Origin: Mrakia gelida
Taxonomy: Eukaryota; Basidiomycota; Tremellomycetes; Cystofilobasidiales; Mrakiaceae
Direction of reading: 5' to 3'
Assembly (NCBI GenBank): GCA_024345305.1
Contig: BRON01000015.1
Coordinates: 310,001 to 374,000 of the forward strand
DNA: 64,000 bases
A program made the translations under genes and the position numbers. Within the stretch, counting starts at the first letter, position 1. Each line of letters starts with the position of its first letter. The notes under the pieces were generated by a model. It searched no databases and had not been told where the DNA came from. It saw only the letters and a list, made by a program, of their open reading frames with translations. Below are positions 11,701 to 33,821 of the stretch, piece by piece.

Positions 11701-11807
11701 GAAGCAGGGGAGTTGAATCGAGGCTCACCAGAGATCCCAGTCCCGATGATGAGAACATGGGCGTCCCTAGGATTTGAGGGAGGTGGAGTAGCAATAGCGG
11801 AAGACAT
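8787..11807 (-). CDS. Flavin-containing monooxygenase-like protein
   Basis: The protein begins MSSAIATPPPSNPRDAHVLI and runs into the FAD-binding motif IIGTGISG (GxGxxG). A second Rossmann motif, VVVGAGKSAIDLAHLYAGLG, binds NAD(P)H, and the ATG-like motif ADVVICATGFGHPLTFM follows in the C-terminal half. These are the hallmarks of class B flavoprotein monooxygenases (FMO/BVMO/N-hydroxylase group), which oxygenate N, S or carbonyl centres using NADPH and O2. The C-terminus reads GKTTVGPFLNTDQYVEDLL…GLGYYT, then after an intron SNLKPSAIKDLGEERRALRV and a stop at 8787-8789. There are at least ten introns, and exon 2 is a 9-nt microexon (11632-11640). The substrate is unknown. The frame is open upstream to an ATG at 12080, so a longer N-terminus is possible; I prefer 11807 because the Rossmann fold then starts near the N-terminus. 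Confidence 0.82.
11632..11640 (-). other. 9-nt microexon of the flavin monooxygenase gene
   Basis: Nine nucleotides (minus strand GTCTTCGAA) lie between CAG and GTACGT. Joined in frame they give GISG-LR-TAKSLLDDGF, the expected start of the first Rossmann helix. Its length is a multiple of three, so skipping would delete residues rather than shift the frame. Confidence 0.65.
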
Positions 11808-12428
11808 GGCGAGGAAGGAGGTCGTGGTGGTTCGTTGGCGAGAAAACAAAAGCGACGAACTCGAAACCGAAGCCGACCTCGAGACGCTTCGTCGACGGCC
11901 GCACTGCCTCGCAGGAACGATGCTGGACCGCCCGTCGTGGTCCGTGAAGTGATTAGGACGAAAGGCTGAACACGTCTTCGATGCCCAAGGCGAGGGGAAG
12001 GAAGAGGGCGGGAGGTGCGACGCGTCAGTGCTTGAAAACGTCGATGCTCGAGAAGGCGAGGAAAAAAGAGGGCGACTCACCTTCTACGAATTGGAGACCA
12101 AAGTTCCGTGAGAGAGGCAGGTACCATGTTCAGTCAGCTTTCATCGGCACTCAGCTCGTAGCGAGGGCACAGCACCACTCGAAGCTCAACGTCCTCCCCT
12201 CGATCAGTCCGCGTCGTCCGTCTCGTTCTTTCCCTCCCGCTCCTCCCTCCTCCCTCCGCACACATAAAGAAGCTCCGATTAGATAAAAGATAAAAAAAAC
12301 TCAGCAAAGCAACTCGACCCTCCCCCTCCCTCCTTCTATCTACCTTCCCTCGCACCCATCCCACCTCTCTCCTCCTCGCGCCCCCAGCCGTCGCTTCCCT
12401 CTTTTGATTTGGTGTCGGGGAGGGAAAT
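11808..12428. other. 5' region of the monooxygenase gene and 3' end of ICMT
   Basis: Both neighbours are on the minus strand. The stretch 11808-12080 is open in the monooxygenase frame (Ser/Arg-rich) and may be 5' UTR or an alternative N-terminus. The segment 12180-12330 is C/T-rich with a short A-run (about 12286-12299). I see no other gene. Confidence 0.35.
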
Positions 12429-13846
12429 TTAGCGAAGTAGAGGCAAGCCCGAAAGGACCTTCTCCCTGTACTTGATGTACTCGTCTCCGAAGAACCGGAC
12501 GAGAAGGCGTTCTTCCTCTGCGAAAAGGAAAACACGAATCGAGAGCGAGTCAGTTTGAGTTTTGGTTTGGCGCGCTCGCGCTCGAGACGAGCAAACGAAT
12601 GGAGCCAAAGGGTGCGAAAGGTGGGACTCACCTCCAATCCTAGCAAAGAACCACCTCCAAAGGAAGAGGGCGAACGCGAAGGTTGCGAACGAGTTGCCGA
12701 GGAGGAGTTGGGTTCCGACCGCCCACCAGAAGAAGCCTGCGTAGGAGGGGTGACGGGAGTAGCTGTGCGGGAGGAAGAAGGGGGTGAAGTTAGGTTTACA
12801 GTTGGGAGAAGAAGGGAGAAGATGGGTGAGGAGGTGGGAGAGAGAGGGAGGGAGGGGAATTGAGGAGAGGGAGGGACGTGTCGCGCGAGCTTCGGTTCTT
12901 AGTCCCCTCTGCTCGTCCAGAAAGCTCCACCTAGCAGCTCCGAGCTCCCCACCACTACCACCACCACAGACTATCCTTAGAATCGCCTCCAAGCTCTATA
13001 AACGAAGAAGGAAGGTCTCGAACTCACGCATAAATCCCCGTAGTAACCAACGAATGATCGTCCTTCTTCTTGTACGCGATGTGATGGCTGAAGGAGTGAC
13101 TCGCGTGGATCATAGCGAGGGACCTGACGACCTGACCTCCTACGACGAGGGCGAAACCGAGGTATCGGATCCATTGACGCCGACGAAGGAAGGTGAGGAA
13201 GTAGGAGGTCGAGGAGGGGTTGGAGGATCCGTATCGAGTTTCGAGGATGTATTCGACGATGCCGACGACGTGGGCGATGTGGTAGGAGGAGCCATTGTTG
13301 AGGAGGAAGGCTGGGAACGAATTTAGGGAGGGAGAGAGTGAGCTTGAGGGAGAAAGAGGGACGGAAGAGAGGGAAGAAAGAGAGAGAGAGAGAGACGAGT
13401 GCGAGCTCAACGACCGGAAGGGTCCAACGAGACTCACAATCTACGCTGACTTTACTAGGGTTCCATAGGGATGTGACCATGTACTCGCACATGTGGAAGA
13501 TTGTCCATGCCAGGAGGTAGGTAGCGAAGGCTGGGTCTGCTCCTTGAAGTGCTTTTGGGATCCATTCTGATGTTGAAGGGAGGAGAGGGAGGATGGGGAG
13601 AGCGAGCAGAAGCGAGATGCTGAAGATGGCTCCCAGTCCGAAAGCGATCAGGCAGACTTGGTAGTTGGGATCCGCCGAGAAGGGGATCCAGGAGGTGAGG
13701 AAGGAGAGGCAAGGAGGGGGAGCGAAGGGTTGAGGACGGGTGTAGTTCGTGTTGAGAGTCGAGGAGGAGGGAGGAGGAGGAGGAGGACTTGAGCTCGACT
13801 CTGAGGTCGTCGTTTTCTTGATTGGGAAAGGGCCGGGAGAGGACAT
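12429..13846 (-). CDS. STE14: Protein-S-isoprenylcysteine O-methyltransferase
   Basis: This enzyme methylates the C-terminal prenylcysteine of CaaX proteins (Ras, Rho, mating pheromones) in the ER membrane, using S-adenosylmethionine. Exons are 13438-13846, 13028-13310, 12632-12762 and 12429-12517. Family landmarks are HMCEYMVTSLWNP, then NNGSSYHIAHVVGIVEYILE, the catalytic helix region HSFSHHIAYKKKDDHSLVTTGIYAYSRHPSYAGFFWW, and the C-terminal EERLLVRFFGDEYIKYREKV, all strongly conserved in ICMT. Five or more hydrophobic segments are evident. The N-terminus (first about 45 residues) is Pro/Ser-rich and less conserved. In basidiomycetes the enzyme is needed for lipopeptide pheromone maturation. 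The start ATG at 13846-13844 is divergent from the SET-domain gene. Confidence 0.93.
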
Positions 13847-14120
13847 GATGAGAGGGTTGAACGAAAAGTCGAGAAAGAGGGGGAGAGGATGGTGGTTAGG
13901 GATGAAACAAGGATCAATTCCGGATCGAGGTTGGCGAGAGGAATCGATGAAAGGGAAGGAGAACAAAGGAGAACAAGGGATCGAGGACGGCTCGACGCAT
14001 TTTCACAGCCTTGCCTCGCTCACGTTCCAGTCGAGCTCACCACTTTTTCTCCTTCCTTCCTTGCTTCGCTTCTTCAGCAACCCACACCCGCCCTCTTCTC
14101 TCCAATCAAATTATCAACCA

Positions 14121-15874
14121 ATGTCGGACATCATCCCTGCTACCGTTCCACCTCATCCGTCAGCCCTCCTCCCTCTCCTCCTCCCTGTCGAGAAAAAGTC
14201 GAAGCTGACGAGACTCCTCCCTTCCTTGCCTCTTTCTCGCAGGTTCATCCGAGTCGAGCCCATCCCGAACAAAGGTCTAGGAACTATCGCTACCAAGTTC
14301 ACCCCTAAAGGAACTCTCGTCATCGAAGAAACTCCTCTTTTCGTCTTGTGAGTCAAAAAAGTCCCATTCGTCGAAGCGAGCTCGAGCTCCTCCCTTCCTT
14401 TTTCGCATGCCCTCTACGAGCTAGAACTGAGCTTGTTCCCTCTTCTTTTGCTTCCCAGTGATGCTCCTTTAGCAGCTTTTCTCTTCTCCCGCCAAGTGGA
14501 CATCGCTCCGTTGGGGGAAGACACTTCTTTCAGCGCTCTCGACAATCACCTCGGGTGAGCTCGACATCGCCCTCCCCTCCTTCCCTCGCCGTCGCTTCGA
14601 CTTCGATCTGACTCGAGCCCGCTTCGGAATTTGATCTGACAGGCGTCTAGTCGATGCTCTGATGGAGCCTAAGTCGGACGAGGAGAAGCGAGTCTTGTTC
14701 GAGCTCGCCAACACGCATCCCGAGCTCCCTCTCGGTTACGTGCGTCGCCTCCCTCGCCTCCTCCCCTCTTCAGCTTCAGCTCGACTGACCGCTTCTCTGT
14801 CTGGGTCGACTTCATCAGGGTGTCTTCAAGACCAACGCCATCTGTACGGTCCTCACCACCGGAGGTCTTTTCCCTTTGCTTTCGAGAGTCAACGTCAGTC
14901 TGCTCGCTCCTCCTCCTCTTCCCTCTTCGTCGCTCTAACTTCGAGAGCTGCTTGCCCGCGCTTGCTCGACCTTCCTCGCAAAGTGAAGCATAGTGCTGAC
15001 CTTCCGCGTCTTCCTTCATCGCTTCTCAAACCCAGTCCTCCTGTCGTCCAAACCTCTCGCGTCCGCTCTGGTTCAAGGACGAAAAGCTCATTCGACTCTG
15101 GACTCTGCGAGATATCGAGGAGGGCGAGGAACTCGTGCGTACCCCCTTCCGAATCTCCGCCTTCGTTTCTCTCTCTTCGGTTCCTCTTCGAAGACGCCTC
15201 AGGCCTGCGAAAGCGAGGATCGAACACACGGTTGAAACGAAACGACGCGTCTCGGCCTCCAACAACCTTCCTCTCTTGTCTCATCGAACCTCAACTGACC
15301 ATTTTCTTTTTTTAAAATCCCCCGTTAAACAGGACTGGATGTACCTCGACTCCTTCTCCCGCACAACAGAAGAACGTCTAGGCGATACGCTTCGAGTTCT
15401 TGGTTCGTCGTCACGTTCTTTCTCCCTCCCTCCCTCCCACCACCCACTGACCCCTCCCTCCCCTCCCCACCCCTCCTTCCTCCACCCTTCCCCTCCCTCT
15501 TACCCACCCTCCACCCTGTCCGCCCACTACCAGGATTCCCCTGCTCCTGCCCCCTCTGCACCTCCTCCCCCTCCCTCACCTCGCTCTCCGACACCCGCGT
15601 CCTCCGCCTCAAACATCTCACTTCCCTCCTCCCTTCCACCGACTTCGACCAACCCCTCCCCCTCGGCATCTCCGACGACGAGCTGGCGCTCGAAGCCGGG
15701 ATTCTGGAGGAGATGCTCGTGCTGGCGAGGGAGGAGAAGTTGTGGGATTTGGAGAAGAGTCTGTTGAGACGGGAGGAGGTGGTGAGGAAGGTGAGGAGGG
15801 GGCCGAGGGGGATGGTTGTGGGGAGGGGGGAGAGGGAGGTGGCGGAGGGGAGGTGCTGTAGGTGTTGCATTTAG
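14121..15874 (+). CDS. SET-domain protein (putative lysine methyltransferase)
   Basis: The first exons are 14121-14158 and 14243-14347; about eight exons in total. The N-terminal half begins the SET fold: FIRVEPIPNKGLGTIATKF (GxG motif of SAM binding) and KGTLVIEETPLFVL. The middle carries GVFKTNAICTVLTTGGLFPL. The active-site region reads RVN, then after an intron SSCRPNL…FKDEKLIRLWTLRDIEEGEE, matching the family's NHSCxPN…R.I..GEEL pattern. A cysteine-rich post-SET segment GFPCSCPLC follows, as in SMYD/Set5-type enzymes; no MYND finger is visible. The canonical His of NHSC appears as Ser (NSSC) across an exon junction; this could be real or reflect a misjudged splice site. The last exon is long and acidic, ending RCCRCCI. 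Substrate unknown. Confidence 0.8.
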
Positions 15875-16666
15875 AGTGGGAGGAGGGGGGGGAGGAGACG
15901 TGGTTTTGGAGATATCGTTTGGCCGCGCGAGAAGTTGAGGTTGAGCTGGACTCCCGCTCGTAGATGTGCATGCTTTGGTTACTATAGATGCCAGACGCTT
16001 TCATTCACATCTCGCTCTGGCCGAACCGAGAGAACCTTCTCGGTCGAACAGCTCAGGACGAGACGGGAGAGCACCGAAACGAACGAACCAAAGTCAAGTC
16101 AACGCGCCGCCATCGGTCTTCTTCTTGCTTCTTTCGAGCTCGGAACAGTTCTGTTGACGATCAAGATCACGATGGAGTGGATACATAAGATAACGCTTGT
16201 GCGTTGTAGTAAAGAAAGAGATAATTGATCGAGCGAGCAACCGAAACGAAACCTCTCCTCGCTCGACTTCCTCTCTCCCACTCGAGCCTCCCTTCGACGC
16301 GTCCCTCGTTCCCTCCCCCGCTACGATCGCGACTTCGCCTCCAAACCAAGCCCCAGCCTCCCCATATATGTCCTCCTCCTCCGACCCCCCGACAAATGCA
16401 CTCTCTCCCTCCTGATCGTCTGTCCCTCCCTCCTTCGACCGATTTGACGACGCGTGTTGAGTTGAGGGATCGCGAGGGAGTTCCGTCGATGGGAGAGTGT
16501 GTTTGGGGGTTAGCTGGGCTCGAGGGAAGGTCGGTAAGAGTGCTGAGTGTTGTATTGCGGTACTTCGAGGAGTTGAGGAGGAGAGGTGGGAGGATTTGAG
16601 AGATGGAGGAGGGAAGGGTTTGAAGTCGGAGGAGAGTTGAAGTTGAGGACCGACGACGAGATCGAG
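15875..16666. other. Convergent intergenic region
   Basis: This lies between the SET gene (+) and the F-box gene (-). It contains C/T-rich and G/A-rich stretches and two ACGCGT palindromes (about 16297 and 16449). Short open frames show no recognisable domain. Confidence 0.35.
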
Positions 16667-18697
16667 TTAAGAGGGAGGAGAGGTGCGAGGGATGCGATGG
16701 AAGAAGGAGTCGAGGGTGAAGGCTGGGAAGAAGTTGGGTTCGAGGTCGAAGAGGGGAGTTTTGAAGGTGTGCTCGGCCCACCATCGTTCGACTCCCTGCG
16801 TAAGCCACTGCTCATCATCCTCGAATCCATCGTCCGTTCCTTCGTGCATACAGCTGCAGTAGCCGAGATCGTCCTCTGTCCAAGGTTCGTCTCCTGATCC
16901 GAAAGAACGAAGGATCGCACGCACTCCCTCGACTCCTCGTCCTGCACGACGACGCTCGATGTCCCAGACGAAGGGGATGGCGGACGGGTACTCGAAGGAA
17001 ACCGCCTGGGCTGCGGTTCGAAGGTTCGGAAACACTCGACCGGCTCGGACGATGTTGCTCGCCATCCTTGGGAAGTACTCCTGATCCCAGTAGCTGTGAG
17101 GTCCTCCAGCGTGGTTGAACAGGTCCGCGACTTCCTGAGCTCTCTCGTCCGTGACGGCGTCCGGGTTGGGGTGAAGCAGGCAGGAGGAGGATTGTAGAGA
17201 GATGGAGAGAGATGAGCTGGAGTGCTCGAACTCGATGGGTGGAAGTGAGAGATGCTGAAGGTTGGGAAGGAGTTCGCGAGGGAGTTGGAGAGTCCCGACC
17301 TGGACGAGAAGAAGTCAAAAGAGGAACGAGTCAGTTCCGGAGCTCTGAATGGATGTGAGTTCGTATTGACTCACTCTGGGCATGTCGAAGGAGCATTCAC
17401 CGAGGTCCAGGGTCTTCAGATCCGGAAAGCATGCGTGAACGTGTCGCAGGAACGAGTTCAGAGACTCAGGTGGCCCAACGACGACGGCGATCGAAAAGCC
17501 CTCGATGAGAATGCTGCTGTCCGCCCCTCGAACGAAAGAGATCTGGAAGCTTTCGACGTTACTCCAGCCGAAGTACATCTCGAAGCCAGCGAGGGACTCG
17601 AGTCCTTCGACCTCGCTCAGGCGCGTCCACATCCCGATCCCGATCCAATCCTCCCCTCCTTGGTACGAGACCGTTTGGAGCGAAGGATAGTTTGTGAGGA
17701 GAGATAAGAAGAGGTCGGCAGGGATGGTGTACTTGGGGATTTGGAAAGTTATGAAGTCTAGGTGGAGGACCTCGAGGGACGGGACTGAGAGGGAGAGAAC
17801 GGATTGAAGCGCGTGGATTTGATCTGCTGCGAGATGAAGGTCGAGTTTCCGAACGTGGATTCCTCGGTGGGCGACGAAGGTAAGGACGGGGTGGAAGACG
17901 TCCTGGTCGGTGAGACAAAGCTCTGGGAGGAGGAGAGGGTAGCTTCGTTGAGAGGGGGGCGAGGAGGACGCGACGAGGCAGGTTTTGATCCAAGCAGAAG
18001 GGACGGCTCCGACTTCGAACGTCCTGAGGGAGGGATGAGTGAGGATGGCTGATATGACGTCGGTAGAGGCCGCAACCTGGTTGACCGAAGAGGATTCCGT
18101 CTCGGTGTAGGCGATGCTTGGAGACGGGTTGGCGGGAGGTTCGACGATGAGGTGTCGAAGCTGTAAGCAGCGATGTAGGACTTCGGCGAATCGGACGTTG
18201 TTGGTAATGGAGCTCTGGGGCTGACTCCCAAGGTACGATAAGGGGAACTTGAGAGATCTAGGGAGAGACAGACAGACGAAAGGAAAGCAGCGGTGAGTTT
18301 CGACAGCTCCTCCTCGAAGCGATACGGGCAAGCTCACCTGATATAGCCTGCCCAGGTATCAGAAGTCGTGACGAGGGTGACCAGGACTTCAAAGTGCCAC
18401 TCCGAATCAATGCAGATGGTCGCGAAGAGATGAGGGCGGACGATCTGAGTAGGGTCCAGCGAAGGGAGGAGAGGAAGGTGAGCTCGAGCGCAAGCTTCTC
18501 CTCTCGGTTGCCGTGCTCTCCCCTCCCTCTGGAAATTCTTCTAACGTTCAACTCACGTGAAGGAAGGATCTCGATAACAGGCTGAGCTTCTTCTGAGTCT
18601 TGGTTGAGCAGAGAGCGAAGATCTCGTTCAGAAGTTCGACGGGGAGGGAAGGGGTGGGTCGACTTTGGACGATCTTGATCTTGGGAGGAGCTCGCAT
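16667..18697 (-). CDS. F-box/leucine-rich protein (full-length copy)
   Basis: Exons are 18557-18697, about 18338-18445, 17375-18258 and 16667-17299, joined in frame. Residues about 1-47 start MRAPPKIKIVQSRPTPSLPV and continue ELLNEIFALCSTKTQKKLSL, an F-box-like LPxEL..EIF motif. The following region has leucine-rich segments (LRHLIVEPP, LRTFEVGAVPSAWIK, VRKLDLHLA, LEVLHLDFITF, LKTLDLGECSF), as in many fungal FBXL proteins. The C-terminal part is acidic with ADLFNHAGGPHSYWDQEYFP. It probably recruits a substrate to an SCF ubiquitin ligase; the substrate is unknown. The gene is divergent from ALG13 copy 1, and the promoter plus exon 1 recur in inverted orientation near 58.5-59.0 kb. Confidence 0.75.
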
Positions 18698-19107
18698 GGC
18701 TGGAGAGCGAAGATGAAGAGAGAATTAGCTCAGGGATGATTATAAGATGACCCTACGTATAGAGTGTTGCGCACCTTTGTCTTTTAGGTTTTGGAAAGGG
18801 AAGGGGAGGGAAGGGAAGGAGATGCTGATGAGGGTTCGAGCTCAACTTGAAGGGAGCTCCCTCTTTCTCTCTTTTGCCTCAGCCGGCCATCCCTTTCTCT
18901 TCTTTGAAGCTCGGAATTCCTTCTCTTCGGCACCTCCGGGACTCTTACCTCGGCCAACGAGCTCAGCTACCAACAAAAACTCCATCCGGTCGACTGCCGA
19001 GCCAGCAAACACGCCCTCCCTCCCTCCCTCCCTCCTTCGAGCTCACCTCACCCTCCCTCCTCAACCCCCCCTCCCCTCGTCAACTTCCACCTTGGCTCAG
19101 TCGTATC
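18698..19107. promoter_or_regulatory. Divergent promoter F-box / ALG13, duplicated copy 1
   Basis: This 410-bp region separates the two divergent starts. It aligns by eye with the reverse complement of 58472-58896: shared runs include CTCTTTTGCCTCAGC, GGCCATCCC and TTCTCTTCTTT, in the same order and distance from the ALG13 ATG. Homology in non-coding DNA supports duplication of the whole divergent unit. Confidence 0.65.
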
Positions 19108-19830
19108 ATGGCCTCCTCCTCTCATCACTCCCGCAAGTCGTGCTTCGTCACTGTCGGTTCGACCTCGTTTGACGGTCTCGTTCACTCGATCCTCTCGCCT
19201 TCCTCCCTCGAAGCTCTCGCCTCAAAAGGATTCACTCGTCTCGTCGTTCAGCATGGAAACTCGCCAGTTCCTTCTTCTCGGTCCAGAGGCGATCTCTCGG
19301 GAGTACTGGAGGTCGAGACTTTCGAGTTCAAAGATGGAGTAGAAGAGTGTGTGAGGGAGGCAGATCTCGTCGTTTCTCATGCTGGTGAGCTCGACTCGGT
19401 TTCTTCTCCCTCCTCTCTCGTCCCTTCTTCGTCTGCTCTCTCGCTCGCATCCATATCATCGCCTTCAGATCTGACTCTATATCTCCTTCCTTTCACTCCC
19501 AAGGCGCCGGCTCCATCCTCACAACCCTCCGACTCGACAAACCTCTCATCGTCGTTGTCAACCTCTCACTCATGGACAACCATCAGTCAGAGCTCGCTGA
19601 CACGCTTAAGGAACGGAACTACCTCCTCGTGGCTACACCTGAGTACGTTCCTCATCCTTTAGCTTCTTCGAAGAACACGGGAAAGCTCACCCCTTCCTCT
19701 ACAACTCGCTCGCAGAACCCTCGCGGAAACGATCCTTCAAGTCGGACTCGTCGAGCTCGACCCTTTCCCTCCGCCTCAGCACGGAGCATTCCTCGACATC
19801 TTGAACCGGGAGATGGGATACTCAGACTGA
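19108..19830 (+). CDS. ALG13: UDP-GlcNAc transferase catalytic subunit Alg13, copy 1
   Basis: Alg13 joins Alg14 at the ER surface and adds the second GlcNAc to the dolichol-linked N-glycan precursor. Three exons, 19108-19384, 19504-19642 and 19716-19830, total 531 nt for 176 residues, close to the normal size of single-domain fungal Alg13. Landmarks are [69 protein letters not shown] (donor-binding GAGS loop), and [18 protein letters not shown]. The C-terminus reads [19 protein letters not shown] and ends GYSD. A GTGAGC site and CTGAC branch shortly after the stop point to a 3' UTR intron that is also present in copy 2. Both copies have intact reading frames. Confidence 0.9.
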
Positions 19831-20670
19831 TCTCCGATCTGTTCGAAGTTCGAAGTTGATCTGTGAGCAGCTCTCCTCGTCACTTCGTCTCTCTTCTTGT
19901 TCGTCCAACGCGTCGGCTGACTCGCTCGTTCTTCGACTTCTCTATTCTCCTCGCCCATAGATGTCGCTTGTAGTCGTGTATTGCATCTCTGTTACCAATC
20001 GGGTGATCTTCGCGATGCTGCAACGTGAGTGTTTCCTCTTCCTCTCCACCGTTCGTGGCGCTTCCGTCCCGTTGCTGATCACTTCGTCTCGTCTCGTCTC
20101 TTCCTCGAACTCAAACTCAGATCGAAGCGCAGAATGTCAGCGCTCTTCATCTCTGTGATCTCGATATCTCAGGATCTTACGGGTTCTCGTGTCGTTTCGT
20201 TTCGTCGAGACCGCGGAGGAGAGAACGCGCCGACAACAAGGCCAGCTCAACGCGTCGAACCCTCGTTTCAAGACCAGGAATTGCTCGTACTGTCTACGAC
20301 TTGTCTGTTTTCGAACTGCCATGGATGAGACTATCTGGGAAACCGAGCCTCGTTGAGAGAAGGTCTTGTTTGGATGATTTAGACGTTGAGCGGAGCAGGG
20401 AGAGATCGTTTCACCTCCTATCAGGCTGTCTTCCCTTCGCAGCCTGCTCGCCTTCGTCCTTCCATTGATTCGCCTCCTCCTGATCCTCCTTCCCCCCAAC
20501 CACATCGAGCTCTTTCGTCCCGAACTCATCTTCTCAGAGTAGATACCGTCTTCCTCTCCTCCTGCCCCATCCATCCTACTTCCCTCTTGAGCTCGAGTTG
20601 ACGCACTTCCGTCGTTTCAAACAGTCCTTGCGCTCCTCCCTTCTCTTCCACCACCCTCTCTCGCTCAGTC
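19831..20670. other. ALG13 3' UTR with probable intron, and upstream region of the small acidic gene
   Basis: An intron-like segment runs from GTGAGC (about 19862) to CCATAG (about 19960), with an ACGCGTCGGCTGAC block before the branch. The same block occurs downstream of ALG13 copy 2. Beyond it are further short GTGAGT…CAG-like intervals and ACGCGTC at about 20248. No protein-coding gene is recognised. Confidence 0.4.
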
Positions 20671-21258
20671 ATGGAAGAAGAAGAAGAGGAACTCACCAAC
20701 GATGAGATGAACATTCGACACGCTCGTATGCTATCGTACATCGGCCAGCAGTCGTGGGGAGCGGACATTGACATGCTGGACTGGATGCATCGTAGTGAGT
20801 CTTTGGGCGGCCAACCTGACACAGCTACCCTTCTGGTTCGTTCTCGTCTGACGCTTGACTCGCGCGTGAACTCACTCCTTGTTTTGGATCCGTATCAGAC
20901 CCGGAGGGGACCGTTGAGGATCGTGAGTTGGCTCAATCGATCCTGCGACGCGACTTCTTCGTTTCTCGCTACGCGAGCTCTTCCCTTCCCGTCTCTGAAT
21001 CACTGACTCTCCTTCGGTATTTTTGTTTCTGCAGTTCGTAAGGAGTGGGCAGAGCAGGACAAGCAAGCTGCGTTGAAGATCAGCCAGGAAGAAGAGCGAG
21101 AAGAAGAGTTGAAGAACCAGCCTCGATGCTAGTGCGTCCTCCTCCTTCTCGTCGTCTCCATTTCTCTCTTCTTCCTTCCATCCCACTCCCGACCTAACGC
21201 TAATCGGCGCCTCTTTAGTTCTCACACGAAGAGAGTGAGAAAAGAAGTTCAGCCGTGA
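20671..21258 (+). CDS. Small acidic/charged protein, 94 aa, unknown
   Basis: Four exons, 20671-20794, 20899-20922, 21035-21131 and 21219-21258, total 285 nt in one frame. The protein starts MEEEEEELTNDEMNIRHARM and continues LSYIGQQSWGADIDMLDWMH. A highly charged helical stretch (RKEWAEQDKQAALKISQEEE) follows, and a basic tail ends VRKEVQP. I do not recognise the family. No membrane segment or signal peptide is seen; the charged half could form a coiled coil. The splice sites, each with a nearby CTGAC-type branch, support a real spliced gene. It lies just upstream of PRP8 on the same strand. Confidence 0.55.
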
Positions 21259-21800
21259 GGACTCGTTTGAGAGAAGATGGTGAGCTCAGCGACGTGGTTC
21301 GACTCGAAGAGGAACTGACGTCGTTCCTCTTTCCTTTCATATCTTGGGTCCGTCTGTGCATGCTCTTACTATTATAGATGTGGGTATTCGACGAGTCGGT
21401 TCAGATGCTCCTTGCTTTGCTGCCAAATCGACGCAAAGCTGATCTTCTTCGGACGCGTCGTTCCTCTCCAGGTTGGTGCTGTTCACGTCTCTGCTCTCTT
21501 TCTTCTTCTTCCGTCTTACCAGGACTGTTTGATAGACTCTCTTACATGCGTCAAGTTCAGCCTCCAGTCGATTCAATCTTGATGGTCCGAGCAAGATAAA
21601 ATAAAAAAGGGAAACTCGCCTCTCGACCTTTCGCCCTCCCTCCCCCTCCCTCCACCACCGATCCTCCTCCCTCTCTCTCCTTCTCCCCTTTCCCCTTCGC
21701 TCTCTCCTTCTCTTTCTCTCGCTCTCGGAGAGCTTCTCCCCCGCCGACAAACCAGTTTACGACAGAGCTTCCCCCCCTCTCTCGTTCTCTCCCGCGCCCG
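21259..21800. promoter_or_regulatory. Promoter / 5' region of PRP8
   Basis: This 540-bp stretch separates the small acidic gene from PRP8. Its last 180 bases are almost pure C/T on the + strand, just before the PRP8 ATG at 21801. One GACGCGTC lies near 21452. No gene is seen. Confidence 0.4.
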
Positions 21801-33455
<11,655 letters not shown>

Positions 33456-33821
33456 TCTGGTTTCGTTTCGTTTCGTTTCTTCTCTCTTCTTCCTTCTCTC
33501 CTCGGTTCCCTTTCTCGTTACGTATTTGCTCTCGGAAACTTGTATCGGTCGTGTCCTTTTATCTAAGAATCTTGCATCTCAACTCTCTCGCGGTGGGAGG
33601 GGATGAGGACGGGAAGCGAGAGCGAACGACGCTAGGAGAGGCTGCGAGCTTGGTCTCGCTCGTTCCTAGCAATCTCGAGAAGCGAAACCTAGTAAGAGAC
33701 TGGTGATCATTAATTAAGACTTCGCGACTTACCCTAGCCAACGAAGGAGACAAAAGGAGAAACGGAAACGAACAAAACAAAGCAAAGCAAAACAAAACCC
33801 TGACGCGACCCTGAACGCGTC
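33456..33821. other. Convergent 3' region PRP8 / HHE-domain gene
   Basis: Contains T-rich runs after the PRP8 stop (GTTTCGTTTCGTTTC, near 33465), an AT-rich stretch with ATTAATTAA near 33710, and an A-rich AAACAAAAC-type tract at 33770-33800 that reads as a T-rich tract on the minus strand. These are plausible 3'-end signals for the two converging transcripts. Confidence 0.4.
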
